From Bradysia coprophila (lineage: Eukaryota > Arthropoda > Insecta > Diptera > Sciaridae): a stretch of 64,000 nucleotides of DNA. Shown here piece after piece: positions 26,809 through 41,814 of this stretch. The position numbers and the translations under genes are program-made. The notes under the pieces are model-generated. The model did no database searches. It was not told the origin of the DNA and saw only the letters and a program-made list of their open reading frames with translations. The stretch lies in contig NW_023503302.1 of the NCBI RefSeq assembly GCF_014529535.1, positions 4,884,314 to 4,948,313 of the forward strand. The letters are read 5' to 3'. Every line of letters starts with the position of its first letter. Position 1 is the stretch's first letter.

Positions 26809-29800
26809 CTTGTCTATTTATGATTTATTGTTGATTAAAAATCTGGCCACAAATTGACAAGAAAATAGAGAATAGAAAAATTACTTTTCCAAACAATTTG
26901 TATTCAAGGGAAAGTTTTTATATCAGTTATTTGTGATGTTTCGGAAGTTTAACAACGGAAAATAAAATGAAATTGATTAAAAATATATTGAAAAAATTGT
27001 CAGTCAAAATAGCTTGAAACCTATTAGATTTTCTTGAAGACTGATTTTGAGATATATTTCCATTAATTTGCTCTAAGAAAAGCCCTATGGATTTCAATCT
27101 ATTTAAAAACGAAATTTTGGATCGTACCGGACACGCATGGAATTCACCATGTATGTAATTGAAGGAATCCTAAAAATTCCCAAATATTCCTAAATTTAGT
27201 TTGTTTCAATGAAAAATATATGATACAAAGCCAGTAAGAATTTAGGATTCAGAACAAAGAAATGCTTATCCACCCACCCACGGAGAGAGGTTTCAAAATT
27301 GAAAATCGAGCGGCGGTCACATGATCTATTACGGTTTTCGTAATTTTCCATACAAAGTTGAATTCGTAATTCGCTCGATATTGAATTTTAAAGAAACTTT
27401 TAAGAACATATGTGATGTGATAAGTGAAGTTTCTCTCCGTGTACCCGTTCATGAACATTTCAGAAGACTAAGAATTCATAGAATCGACCATATTGGACAT
27501 TGGACCAACACGTAAAAATATGCATTTTGTGAAACGAGGAAATGTGGGCAGTCAACAAAAATTTTCCATATCTCATATCTAGTCCATGCATCAATCGAAT
27601 TAAAAACTGTATGACCAGCAGAATGCATTATGTACCGATGCATGAAGCCATACTAAAATTGCATTATATCTAGACCTGTTTTACGAGTTAGCCAATCGGA
27701 TACATTTTACACATTTCATTTATTATCGGAATTCTGGTTTTCTAAATAAATAAATAAAGAAACCGCTCAGCTGTACGGAAGAACAGAAAACCAGACCGCA
27801 AAGTCAGTCTTTATTTAAAATTTACAATTTACTTTCAAATTTCGACAATAACATTTTATATACCAGTCGTTTGTCACGGTAGTTTAGCATCCCGTTGGCC
27901 TCGAGCATAAGACACATCAGACGGACGTTGATAAATTTCGTTCCTTATTCTATTTGTATGTTACGCAATTATTTTGAAATTTAAAAGCTTTGCTCGAGGT
28001 GAAAGTGTATCTAAAAAGTCCTAATTTGTTAACGCACCGAGATCGTAAATCTTCATTCCCATTCACACCCCGAGAGGAACAATTTGTTTTTTTTTTCATT
28101 TGTTGTACGTAATAAGGGTCCTCAACCAAGAATGTTAAAACGATTCATTCCATTCGAATCATAAACATATACGTACCTTCATGTTATGCAGACGGTGTCC
28201 TTTATCCTAATATCAATTTAATTAATTTAGTATAGTAATGAGCGCGGGGCGTAACATTTTTTAAGGAAAATAGTTTTAAAACAAAGTCTGTAAAAGCTCC
28301 AGTATCAAGTATTTTGATGTCGTATGGCGTGTTCTGTTAAGTCCTGAAATATATGAACTCCTCTGGTATTCTCTCAAATTCTTAATCGTTCTCTTAGACT
28401 GACTTGTTCAATTTTCAAGTTTAAATCCATCACGACTTAAAACTTACCCTTTTAGAAACGAGTAGACATCTGTTACTGACAACAATGACACAAATAAATA
28501 GTGAGCTCCGGCTGTCGTTGTCTTTAATAGCGAAATGTATGCGAAAACTAACGAGGTAATAGAATGACTATATATTTGTCAATGTTCTTAACGAATGAAG
28601 CATCAGATTTACAGATTATTTTGCGATACGTTTTCTCACAACGCATTTGATTTGACATGAGTTTCGATTTGAAGATAAAGCGTTCAGTTGGCAAAATAAA
28701 AGATTCGTAGGCATTTGAAAGGTCTTCTCGTATAGCGAATATTTCAATAAACTGCATTTGTATGCATTGTTGGACTGTACAATTCCATACAGCTTGTAAT
28801 GTGTGTCCTGTTTATTTATTTACATTCTTATCTAACACAAAGCATATTTCAATTAAAAAGTGAGATAACGTCTACATTTTCCGTTGAACGATAAGAAATT
28901 AATTGCCGATATATGACCCGTTTCCGGCATACGTTCGTATATTGATATTGATAATTGATAAACTTCGGCCATACAATCATTTAAATTCAGATGGCTTAGG
29001 AAAGTTCAGATGAAAAATGGTTAAGGATTGAGAAACGTTATTTCGCTGATTAAGTTAAGTTACATTAACGGCCACGCGAAACTATGTTATCAGTAGAGCG
29101 AGGAACACATGCTTTTGTTTCTGTTTTAAAAGCAGTGTTAATGCCAGAACAGACAAGAACAGAATTTTTAATGTGAGCTTGCTCAGAAATAGTAGGCTTT
29201 CTTGCGTTAGAAAGGAATTGTTTGTTTGAAAGAGTCTGAAGTTTTCAGGCTGCAGGGAAGTGGCTTACGTAAATTAGGAACTAAAATTACTTTTTTACCT
29301 AAAAGGCCGTACACAAATTACTAAATTCCCATTTATCACGAAAATTTCCCCTTGCGTCACAAAAATTTCCTCTTCAAGGCATGACCGAATTAATTTGTCT
29401 ATGGCCTCTAACAAGTAGTATAACCTAGAATCACGGAACAGAAAATCTCTTTATCTGCCTAGAATGATAATCTCGCAATTATTTCTCTAGAGCATGTTTA
29501 TCTCGATATATCTCGGCAGATAAAATAGCGTATGCACCTCTGCCCAAGATTTGGATTATGTACCACGCCTTCGGCTCGGTACATAACTTCCAAATCGTCA
29601 AAATATAATCATTTTCGACAGATGTGTATAATCTACTATTACATCTACAAGCCGCAGTCATAGTTTTCGTACTGCAGATAGTAAAATTCAAATTGAGTGT
29701 AAAAAATGTAAAACGTCAGGTGCTTCTGTACAAAAAGCTTTTTCATCGACACCGGTCTATATCAGTGCTATATAACCGAAAATTGAATTTTTAATACAAA

Positions 29801-32475
29801 TCTGATCAGCGAAATATTTTACTTATGATTCCACTAAAGAGCGATTGCTTATCTAAATTGCTCTACACTAGAAAGACAATTATACAAAGACAAAAAGATT
29901 TTTATTTGTTTTTTATCGTTGATTTAGGGTGAATTAAGCTAATTATTATTATTTTTATAATTTCCGGATAACGATAAGCTCTGATGTTGTTTTTCAAACC
30001 AAATTCCTAGCATCCATAGATATAGATTATAATTGAACTGTGGACTTAAAGAGAATTTTGATAGAAAAATACGGACAAAAGTACTATTTCACACTTTTAT
30101 ATGACGGGAAGTTCCTAGTAAAAAAAAATAATAAAATTTTGGCTTTTTCAAGCAGCCACACACCTCAATTCGATTAATTGAAGGAAAAGCCCCATCATAT
30201 TTTATTATTGTAATTTACAATCTCGTGGCAATAAAATTAGTATCTCAATTTTCAATTAAACAATTGAATTCCATTTCTTTAATGTTGTTAGCTGCTACAC
30301 AAGTCTCTTTCAATTTTCGTATCAGAATCAGTATCACAGTTTTCAATTAAAAATCTTTTGCTTCAACGCAAATAATTACAGCCAATTTGGCAAAAATTTA
30401 ATAATACAAAGGTATGTGTGGTACATTGTAAGTGTTTGTATCGTTGTATTTACCAGATAATTATATTAAAGAAAAAATTCCAAGTTAAGTGTTAATAAAC
30501 TCATATAAAGTATACATATACCACAGAGTCGTGTTCCTTTTATTTTTTCAATCGTTTTCGTAGAATCATAACAAGACGATAACGAAACCAAACAACTAAA
30601 CTTGATAAAATGAGTTAGTGAATTTAAATAATGAATTCTGGGGTCCGTTCCATAATTATTTTTTGGTAGAGCTCCGGTTCTAACAGTATTTCAATGTTCT
30701 ATTGCGTCGCGTCAGTCAAATTTATCTTCAATTTTCCAATCCAAAATTAAAATAAATTTTTCATTAAATGATAGAATTTCTACTAAGGCTCTGATCGAAT
30801 CAAATGCCATTGTAAGACTGAGACGATGGATTTTGTTTCACTGTTTTATTTAGTTTGAGAGCGAACAATTTCACTTTTAAATCTCGTTTGGCTTTTAGTC
30901 TTGAGGATTTCTTGTAACAAGTGATGTGCTTTTAATTTCAATGTAACAGTCACTCTGTTGTTGTTAGATCGAAGGATCAAGGTAGGACACAAGATTTTGT
31001 CAGCTGTGATAAAAAACAATTCTTTACAGGTTCAGTTAGAAAATAAAAGGTAGAAAATCGTCTCAATCAAAATCTGATGCAAAATCTTTTACTTCATTTG
31101 TTTTAACATTTACGCCAGATTTGAAAAATCATTTATCGGATTCCATAGCCAGTTTGTTTTTGTTGATGCTTTCGATAACTGAAAGTTAGACGTTAGTTAG
31201 CCATTTTTGAAAGATTGAAATTTATACTTTAGATGAATCTTAATGTTAGAAACTTATTAATCTGTTATAAGCAACGACAAAAACAAGCGATGAGCTCTGA
31301 CTAATGTTGTCGTATATATTATATAGCAAAACGAAAAATAAAACAAACCAGTGAATAAAGACGAACATAAAGTCTTTGCCGAATAGACTCGCACGAAATA
31401 TGGGTTTGAAACCAGATTAGTTAAACCGTCTCATTTGAACAACTGTTTTTTTTCTGCAATGTCCCAGCCCGACCCTAAAACACAACCCAGATCACAGATC
31501 ATTGAAGATCACTCACTAAAATGCACACAACCGCTAAATAACAGCTTTTTAGTAATCCTGTAGACGGATCTCAAAATATCATTTCACGTATCATCATTCC
31601 AATACATGAAAGTCACTTCTACTGATGGCATGCGATGTCTCTAATTATATTTCTGTTTTCTATCATTGGTTCTGAAGCGATTTTGCTGGACTCGTCAAAA
31701 CGTCAAGCACCGAAGCTGACTTTGAAAACGTAGTTGCGTATTTCGGTTGTCACATTTGAACATTCATGTGTTACGTATTGTGGTGGTGTACGTGGAATGT
31801 GAATAACTTACTAGTGGGACGGAAGTTAAACCCTCACCACGTATGTTAAACGTATACATTGGATGTTTGTCCTAAACAATGAATTTGCATCATATTGATA
31901 TTTTCTCAACAAGGCTCGGTACGAAAAATTTAGAAAATTGATCTTCGGCTCAGCCACATCTGAATAGTTTAGGTATATGGTTTATTAGTAGAGTGTCACG
32001 CGATTCAAGATGGCGCATACATTTAACGAATACATTTTTGTTCTTGTTAGGTTCGCCCGTTATTCCAACTTGTATGTATAGTAGGTTGGATCGATTTTAA
32101 AATTTCAATTTGAATCCCAAAAGCACATAGTGTTCCATAGCCGGTCGAGTCCCCTGATAATTTTTTCGATTTTTTTTTTTAAATTTTAAGTTTTTAGGTG
32201 TTGGCAGAGCAATTTTTGAACAGAGCATTTTATACGTTTAAAGAATGTACTTTTCATTAATGTTTCAGCCTGAGGCAACTCAAGTCAAGAATTTTTGACT
32301 ACGCTATTAGCATCTGATATGAATACACAAATGTCATTTCAGTTCAATTGATTGCATTTATTACAAAAATTAAATATAAAATTTTAAACAAAATCCTTAC
32401 AATAATACTGCACGAGTGTATAATTGGATGTAAGTTCATTTCACTAGCTACACTAACACTATCGGTCCATAATGT

Positions 32476-35400
32476 TCAATGTTTCTTCGAAATCAAACCA
32501 TTTTTCTTCAGTTGTCGCAGAGCGCATTTGGCCGCTGTACACTTGGCGATACGATAGTTTCGACCAATGCCACGATATGTTCCCTTTCCAAATACCTCCA
32601 CAGTTACACGAACTCGCCGACCGTCGGCTAGCTTCTCAGGTTTACTGCAAAGGAAAAATTACAAAATTTGTGGAGTTTTCGTCTAATGTTGACATTTCGC
32701 ATCATTTCGAATTCATTCGTCGAAATTATTTTCGCATAAAGTGGTGACATTCATGAAAATGAAGTTCAATGTTGTCTTGACAATGAAAAAGACGTAACAG
32801 CAGCATTCGTTTTGGAAATTTCATTGTCACTGTCCAATAGAACGACAATTTTACAAATTTCTTTTATTCACTGTATCTGTATCAAACTCAATTAGGGTGA
32901 AAGTTGGGTATCGAGCGAGGGGTGTCGCACTTCTTAGAAACAGATCAAGTTTCTACCGTAATTTTAGCGTTCTAACATTTTTAATATTTTCTCGGAATTT
33001 TCATGGACCGAATGCCTTCAAAGCATATGCTGCGACTGCTATCGTCGTCTGTAGTGATCATCCACTTTTAAGACACAGTGAAAAAACGAGAGAGGCCGCG
33101 TTGTAGGTACAGGAAATATATGGACTAGAGAGATTGAGTTCAAAGCTACGAAAATATGTACACAAGCCTCTGCACGAACGAAAAATATTTCTCAGACAGA
33201 AACAATGGTCTACAAACAGACATCGGATGACGACTCACAGGATTTTTTTTCGAATTATTGGGACAGCCAGTTGACATTGTCCTTACAAAAATTTTAATTT
33301 TCAAATTGAATGTGATTTTCGGGACCAATTTTGACATTCTACATCAATCGCTAGTCTGACCCATTCGCATCACTACAAAACCCTACCTGAATTTCGCTGT
33401 TTCCGGCTCCAATTCCAACAATTCACGAATTGGTGATTTTGGCACAGAATTGCTGAACTGGTCGATTTCCGGCCTCATCATGTTACTGTAAACCTGTAAC
33501 ATTTCCAGAATTTTAAATTGAGAATTTCTTGTGATTGATCACAACAACAACACTGACCATCCAAACTGTGTCCAACGACATGTTTGAATCGAGGAAAATA
33601 GCACCAGCCACCGATTCAAAAACATCGCCCAACGCTTTTGGCACCTCAACATCTTCAGCTTCATCACATTCCTCTTCGGATATCAGGTAAAACTGGAAAC
33701 GACATCGCGAAATTCAAATCTTTTCTCTGTCAATCCATGCATTTCCAAACACACTTTACCTCTTCGCTAATGCTGTGACCGTTTTCATGTTGAATACGTA
33801 CAAACCGATCGATGACATCATTCAAACCAGGCGACAAATGTTTGAAATATTTGTGGAACCCATGCCGTACAGCCAACGAAGCAAATATCGTATTGTTCAC
33901 TAGTGCCGATCGCAAATCGGTAAGAGCTCCGGGGGAATGTTGACGAGGATCTTCATACAAGTGTCGCGTAATTAAGTAATCTGTTGAACGTAAGACAAGA
34001 GTTCACTTGCGTGTTCGATGATTTAGTGAAGCATTTGACTTACCCAGTACAGCATCGCCCAGAAACTCCAACCTCTGGTAACAATCAGTAAGTCGATTCG
34101 GTGTGTACGAGGCATGAGTCATGGCCTGCAACAGATATGAGCGATCTTGGAAATGATAGCCGATAATGTCTTCGAAAACACAATAGCCATCCAATAGTTG
34201 TTCTAAGGTCTCGTGTGGATTGGGCGAATGCATTAGTAACGGTGATTTCGGTGCCGTCCAGTGGCCATAACAAGTTTGATATTTAACGCCATCTCTCTCA
34301 AATGGTTCGGTGCTGCCACAAATTCGTTCATTCATTTGGTCGTATTCAACTTCATAGGAAGGTAGAACGCGTATGCCAAGCCATGCCATAAATAGCAGCG
34401 CACCACGTAGTCCACATTCGATAAGATATGCTCCGATTAAAGCTTCGACACAATCGGCCACAGACTTGTCGGGAATGCTGTGCTGTGTCACAAGATTATA
34501 GGGAATGAAACATGGGAAATTGTCCATAATGTTTGATTGCATCGGTTGCGACGGTGTTTCATCCATTTCCGTATCACTTGTATCATCTAGAAGACCGAGT
34601 GCTTCGGCCTTTTGTTTGACTAGTTTACAGATCTCTTCGCTGTTCAACTCTTTAATGTTTGGTAAATCGGCCAAATTCCAATGGCATGCCGGAATTTTAG
34701 CCTCAATCAACGCCTTCTCCAATTCCTTCGGTACATAGTAGCACGGTGGCAGCCAATTATCGTGCGGTTCAAATTTGGTTGCTATCATACTCTCGCCAAA
34801 CATTTTTCTACGTCCCAAACGGTACAAATTCAGATTGGACACTTGTTTCGATCGCAAATGACTGAGTTTGCCTTCATGAACATTCTCGTATGTGCAGTAC
34901 AGATATGTGGTGATGGCATACTTGAGAAACGAATCTCCGATCGTTTCAAGACGTTCCAAATTGATGCCGTCGTTGGCATTCGACATTGTCAACGCCTGCA
35001 ATATAATGCTAGGACTAGGACCGGGATGTCCATTCAAATTGGGCTGACGATCGAAACTGAATTCATCCTTACTGACAGCGTGTAACGGTGATGGCGGTGG
35101 CGTGGCCGATCCGAGTGTGTTTCGCTTTCGTTGCAACGCTTTGCATTTGAAATACTCGTGATAGTCCAGCGAAAGAATCTTCCGTTCTCCTTGGATTTTC
35201 AGGCAATTGAAATCATTGAACCGATCGAATATGTCGCCAGTACCTTCGATCTCATACGTTTCGGAACCATTGTTCTCGAAGTAAATTCTGTGCAGATCGT
35301 ACAGTTCGTCCAAGGACATTGGATCGTTTTCGCATTTTTCCCTTAGCTTTCGGTGATTCTTTAGCCAGCCCGGTTCCATAAACGGAACCAATTCGACCAA

Positions 35401-38400
35401 TTTGCTGAAGTCAACGTCTTCCTGGGTTTTCTTCAACTTTGTTCGCTTATTATCGATCTCTAGCGTCTTGTCGAATTTGACGAGCATTCCCGATGTCCGA
35501 ATCTTCTGTTGAAAACTGTCGATCGATTCGTTGTAACATTTTTCATAGTTTTGAATGTTCGCAACGAATTCCGCGTCATCAACGAACAGATCGAAGCCGC
35601 TGCCAATGTTTTTAGAATTTTGATACGACTTTTCGTTCGCATTGTATATGTTGATGATCTCCAATTGACGCTGACGCTTCTGAATTTCCTCTTCCGATTC
35701 AATGGCTTCCGCCAGATTTTCCGACTTGAAATCGATTTTCAGATCATCTTCATCACTTTTCTCACTCAAAATGTCGTAATCTTCGTCGGACAGACATTCC
35801 GAATCTGAATGATAATAATTGTCGATGATGTTTGTGGTGCCGGGGCTCCAGGACGTTGGTGAACCGTAACGGATGTTCGCTGGAAAGGAATAAATTTTGA
35901 GGATTTTTTCTCTCATTTCAATAGTCAAGTGAACCCACTTTTGTTCGACGAACAGAGATCAATGTTTGGCGGAAAATTCCCAGTCCATTCATCGTCACTT
36001 GTCAATCCATCGTTGCTGATATTGGCAGCCATTTCGTTAGACCATGTACCAATTTCCAAAACGTTTTCTGACTAAAATGACGAATTAAATTTGAACGAAT
36101 GGATTGGCAAACTGGAACATTTGAAGTGGTTCGACTTACCTTCAACTTTTCATCGGCTTCTTCCAGAATATCGTTTGCCGTTTTGCTAGCTGGTTCCTCT
36201 ACACTGTCCCCATTCACAGCAACCACGGGTTCCTCATGTCCTTTATCAATCGCCATTTTCGCCGTCTGTGCAGCCATTTTAGCCTCGTACGACTTCTTCA
36301 AAACTTCCGCCAGACTCCAACCAAAGTCCAACATGGGCCATTCGAAAGAATCTTCCATCAGCATTTTCATTCCCAATCCCAAATCCACCGACACTTGTCG
36401 ACGAATCTCGTCCGCTAATAGCAGAGCATTGATGCGATACAAAATGCACGGCAAACAAACGGCTGCACGCCATAACGACGCCGGAAATGGATGAATTGTA
36501 CATAGTTCGGGAACCAGAATTTGCTTCTGCTCCAAATTTTCCCTTTTCGCACGTTTCGTTTCTTCGGAACTGGTTGGCAGTGCGACTCCTTTCCGGTTAA
36601 CATATCTCGGAGTCAGAAAGTTCAACCGTGCACTGGTGTGATCGACGTCGAGTAACGGTTGCTTGGCATTCTGAATAGTTATGTCGTACTTCCGAAAATA
36701 GTACTCCTGGAATGTCTTGTAACATTCACCGGGGAACGAACTTTGCGGCGACAGGTGATAGCAAATTTCGGCCACATAGAAATATTGTGGTTGATCTTGG
36801 TTGCGATACCATGGCATGACGACAGCGTCTCGAAATTTATTCGCATCGAATTCCTGGGTCTGACGGATGTCATCGGAAATGGATTCGGGCATTTTGTTGA
36901 AATTATTCGAAATTAAATTAAGGAACTGCCAGTCAACGTTCACATCGTTGTTCTGGGTTATTGTAGGAACTATGTAGAAACTGTTGTCAACCGCTTCGGC
37001 GTCGAACAGCATCAGGTATTTCTGCAGTCGTAGCACATGGGTGAAGGTATAATTTATGAAAATGTTGATGCGACTGAGTTGCTCGTCGGTTAGTTCGACA
37101 TTTGTTTTTGCCAACTCCAACGACACTTTTACTTCACCCGACCGTGTGAATATGGGAAACGAACTAATTTTTGGTATTTCTTTTAAGGTCAACACGCCAA
37201 AGCCCTGAACCGATTCTTCTGGTGGGTAGATTCTTCGGCCACGGGTATTTTGCTCTTCTGGTATAGGGCATTGAAGCGTCATTTTTATGTGGTACAAATA
37301 CGCCAGTTTCCCGACCTTGGGACGGCAATCCGAAAACACAGACGCAATCTAAAGGAGGAAAATTTCTTTGAAACTAAATTCGATCGGACGAAAGTCTCAG
37401 ACTCACCCTTTTATAGTAATATTGCCGTCTCTTGGTTGTGCCCGGCCGTGGCTCGGTGTTTTCATGTAAAATGTCTTCATCCGTTTTGGCCAATTCAAAG
37501 TTTTCCCAGTCAGGTTCTGACGCCAGAAATCCTTCTTTTCCAATGGGCTGCAAATTGTCGTCCAACTCACCGGACTGATGTAACAGGCGACACGTTATCA
37601 ATGCAGCTATACGTCTGGCCAACACTCGTGACGGCATTGGAAGACCCTGAAAATATGCGGGGATTGGAGAGTGGGACAACTTCACTGGATGACTTGTAGA
37701 GAGCGGCAGATGTAAAGGCAGTGGATGGCATAAAAGCGGACAAAGATGAAGAGGGCTACTCACCAAAATATCCTGTTTTATGGGCGAATTGATTGGAAGC
37801 CGTATTGTGTATTGGAACATTTCGATACCGTTTCGGTTAGTTTTTGCACAGCGCCACAATGGCGTCAATTTGGTGAATGTATCGCTGGGCAATTTGGCAC
37901 AATATTTATTAACCAGCGCAATGGCCGTTGATAAATTTACGGAGGCACTAGTCGGATCGTCATGGATCGGTCGATACGATTGAATGCAACAATTAAATTG
38001 ATCGGCGATGTCGAAATCATCGTCACGTGGTTCACGGTTTTCGCAATTCTTGATCAGCATCTGAAAAAGAAAATGCAAAACCAAATGAGTTTGGTGATCA
38101 GGAGTGTTGCAGCCTGTTTTCACAGGGGACTCCAACCTTTTCGATTTCCATGTACTGTGCTAACTTCTCGATTATTTCGTAGGTACGGCTTCTCATGTTG
38201 AGCAATTTGGTTTTGTAATGTTCATCGTAATCATTTTCCTCTACGGTCTCATCGGAATCGTCGACGCACCTGTATTTCTTGTATAAATTCGAAATTTCAG
38301 AGAAAACACTCTCGTTCGTTGTTTTAGTGTCACAACTGGTCGTTTCGACAGTGTCGCCCTCAGTAGTCTCACTATCATTACCGTCCTCTTTACCGTTTTC

Positions 38401-40269
38401 GTCCTCAGAATCGCTACTCCTTTTGAAAACCTCCAGCAAATTTTCACTCGGTCGACAAACAATTCGATGACTCACAGTCGAAATAGTTTCCAACGATTCG
38501 TCACCGTCCCGGTTAAATGTCGGTCCAACCATAATGATGTGATATGCGTTGGACGCAGCCTTACCCTTACACTGTACATAGCTTCGATACGTAGTCGGTG
38601 GATCCCATCGGATAACCAAATTACATTTCGGCAAATCGATTCCCTCTTCCAGCACCGACGTGCCAATGAGAAAATTGCATTCGTGCATTCGGAACCGTTT
38701 CAGAACTTCTTCCTGTTTGCGATGCTCCAGTTCGGCTTCCTTTGTTTCGGTAATGGGATCAGCGATTCGATCAACGGTAAATTGAACGCAGAGAAAATCC
38801 AGGCTCGGATCGTGTTTAGACATTTCGCACAGTAAATTGAAGAGAATTTTTGCTAGCAATTTGGAATTGCAAAAGAGCAAACCACACAGCGCATCTGGAT
38901 CGTGCCAATATTGACGTTGCCGTGGTCGAGGATTTTGTCGATATTTAGGGCGAGATTTTTGAGGTGACGGTAGAGGCTTCGAAGTCGGTGGATTAGATGT
39001 TCCTTTGATGTAAGAAGTCAGACCGCTTTTGATTTCCTCTGCTTCGGGAACACGCATATTTTGTACCGTTTCCTGCAGGTCTTCAATGACCTTTTCCGTT
39101 TTAGCAAAGTCCAGCTGATTCAATGCATCCACTTCCTTCTGTTGATTTGTAATCGCAGCCTTGGCTTCCGGTTTAAACGAGCGCATGATCTCGAAAAGTT
39201 TCAAAACCTTGGGACTGGAATACGTTTCGATCTTTTCCTTTTCACTTTCAAATTTCCGAAACACCGACTCACAATATCCTCGTATCTGAATGAACGTTGT
39301 CGAAACCATACCCAACAACAGAAAATGCCTCTCGTACGGAGTTTTCACTTTACGTTTTTCAATGCGACTAATCAAATTCGCAGCAGCTCTGTCCGCACAC
39401 CAAGGACCCAATTCGTCCAGTACCTGTAGATATTCATCGAGAAATTCGAGCGGTTCGATTTTCGGATCGGGAATACCTTTGATCTCGTCTTGGAACTGAT
39501 CGCGATAGATTTCCGTCGGATCGAATCGGTGTTGTTTGAGAAAGGTTTTTCGCGTTAAAATCAGCTCCCGAAGTAATTCCGTTAATTTACATTCGGTCGG
39601 CGGTGCGTATTGTAAGACTAACTCAATTGGTTTGGAACAGTACCGTAATACCGTTACGATATCACTAGCCGACTCCGACTTGCATTGCAGAAACTTTTCC
39701 AAATATTCCAATTCACCACTGAGATGTGCCGGCTGACATCCTGGACTGTGTAGTGGACCAGCTAGGGCTAAAACTTTCGGCTTAACGGCACTATCCGAAT
39801 AGTAAGTGAAGATTTCGTGCAGTTCATCCTTTCCCAAACGTTTATGGCAGTTTTCGATGATCATGAAATTGATGTCCTCGAATTGGATGTACGAACATAT
39901 CAGTGCGTTCAGGCAATCGTCCGGATTCATAATGAGTACATGATACTCATTGATCTTCTCCCAGTCGACATCCTGCCGGCTGCTTTTATTTACATTCAAC
40001 ACTTTCAAATCGGTCAGATGGAACAACAGATTATACGTGGACTCTCCGTCATAGCTGATGAACAGTGAGGTTTTCTTGTTCGTTTTCCGACGTAGCTCGT
40101 ATGCTTTCTCATGCAGTAATTTCAGTGCAATGAATTCTTTCGACGAATTGTGACCGAGACAGATGATTATGTTTTTCTCTTTGGCTGCAGCAGCCAATTC
40201 CACCTGATAGTCACGAGGTGTAAAGGCCGTTGTATGTACATTGTCGGACCAGTGATGGGACATCGACAT
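32476..40269 (-). CDS. Dcr-1: Dicer-1 (miRNA-processing RNase III), 2159 aa, 10 exons
   Basis: Exons 40269-38137, 38060-37764, 37646-37407, 37348-36140, 36071-35939, 35879-34044, 33980-33760, 33692-33558, 33493-33387 and 32644-32476 join with no frame break. Dicer-1 cuts pre-miRNA hairpins in the cytoplasm, with Loquacious as partner. Order of domains: a degenerate helicase (N-terminal [10 protein letters not shown]; the Walker A position reads [10 protein letters not shown] without GKT), the conserved [19 protein letters not shown] block, the Dicer dimerisation region ([16 protein letters not shown]-like), platform and PAZ in exon 4 ([37 protein letters not shown]). RNase IIIa has [13 protein letters not shown] (about 1646-1658), RNase IIIb [13 protein letters not shown] (about 1940-1951), and a C-terminal dsRBD covers 2105-2159. 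The catalytic acidic residues of both RNase III domains are present. Slightly shorter than the Drosophila protein (2249 aa). A minus-strand AATAAA at 32362-32357 lies about 115 nt past the stop. Confidence 0.98.
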
Positions 40270-41593
40270 TTTGATTGATATTATTTGGTAAGACGAGTTT
40301 GTACCACTGTAGCATTGGCCGATTCAATTGATCGGATCTATTGCATGATTTTGTACATTTATTAATTTACGGTCAGACCATTCGTGAAACACTGAAAGGT
40401 CGGTTACTGACAAAATATGAGCAAAAATCCGATTAACAATACCATCGGCACGTTTAACTAAACGATAAAGTATCCTCCGATTAAATTTGTTTACCAAATG
40501 AGAGTGTAAATGTCACTGCCATCAAGTTCACTCTTCTTCTTCTATTTCTCTGTACAGCTGTTATGTACATATGGTCCAGTCTGTAAACATTGGGGAAGTT
40601 TACACTTACAGCATTGTATTGCATAATGCATTATCACAGGATTATCACAGTTCCGTTTTCGGGAGAGGACATAAAATGAAAAATTGGGCAAGATCACTAA
40701 ACGTATCTTTGATAACTCAGGAACTACTGAACCAATTTTGATTTATACTTTCTTTTTCCCTGAAAGGTAGTAAAAAATTATGAATTTTGAGCTCGACATG
40801 ATGGACATGAAGTCAACTTGGCTCGGAAGGTATTGTCGGAAAATAACTTGTCTGGATGTTCAAACCTAATTGTATCTGAATAATTAGTCGGGAAACAGCG
40901 ACTTTCATAATTTATTTTGACAAATCAGCTTATTTTAAGAAAATAATTCTTCTACAACATATGATAAAAACACATTTTCTATTTTTAAAGTTGAAATGAA
41001 AATCTACAAAACTCACATCAAATTGACACAACAATCGGCAATGTTATAACATGGCTCCGATGTGCCTTTGTTATTGTTTATGTGTGTTAGTAAATGAAAT
41101 CTTACAGCCTCCTGACAGTCTCTTGACAGTCTTTTTGAATATTTAAAAATATTGAGAAGAACGTCGTACAAAATTATTAAAATGCTTTTTAAATATATTT
41201 GAATTATCGTAAAATAAATTCTGTAAACGCAGAATTGTCCTATTTTGTGTAAAGAATGTAAATAAATTATAAAATATTGTCTGTTTCCCGACTAATTGCT
41301 GAAGACTAAAGTCTTCCGCGCTGTTGTTGCTGTATCCGGTGAACTAAACTTTTAACATATTTTGTTTCAATATGTTCAAATTAAGAAATTAACATACACT
41401 AACAGTTACTGATAGTGAGATTGATCAAGACTTTGCGTGGAAAGGTCAATGTATCATCGCCATGACGAAGCGTACATGTATTTGATAGCTAAGTATATGT
41501 TTTGAAGCTGATCTCACTGACCTTTTAGTAAGTAATCCATATTATTATAATCAGTGGGAAATTCCGATTCGCAATGTTTGATTGAAGAAAAAA

Positions 41594-41814
41594 AGGTTTT
41601 ACCAAGGCAGCTTTCTAGCAATATCACTCCAATTGTTTACAAAATTTGGAGGCTAAAAGTCAGTGTCCGCTTGTAAATTTCATTATTTTAGAAGTGTATG
41701 AATACAGTGTAATGAAATTTACAAGCGGAAACTGTACGATTTTTGGCCTCCTAATTTTGTAAACAATTGGTTTGATATAGTGACATTGCTAGAGAGCTGC
41801 CTTGGTTTTACGAA
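41594..41814. repeat. Foldback element, ~220 bp
   Basis: Left arm 41594-41685 and right arm 41710-41814 are imperfect reverse complements around a ~24 bp loop. Paired landmarks are ttttaccaaggcagct with agctgccttggtttta, caattgtttacaaaa with ttttgtaaacaattg, and ccgcttgtaaatttcatta with taatgaaatttacaagcgg. Non-coding, MITE-like. Confidence 0.88.

Larger units (their letters stand above)
21400..32340. other. 11 kb gene desert containing one tRNA gene
   Basis: Apart from the tRNA-Leu gene and the repeats listed separately, neither strand shows a protein-coding exon I recognise. Open frames of 60-115 codons occur but are low-complexity, lack domain resemblance and have no consistent splice context. 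The region separates UAP1 and Dicer-1, both transcribed leftwards, so Dicer-1 3' sequence begins at its right end. Confidence 0.55.

Noticed and set aside
34000-40269. Many plus-strand ORFs of 60-149 codons across the Dicer-1 exons
   Set aside because: Antisense shadows of the conserved Dicer-1 coding frame, without their own domains.
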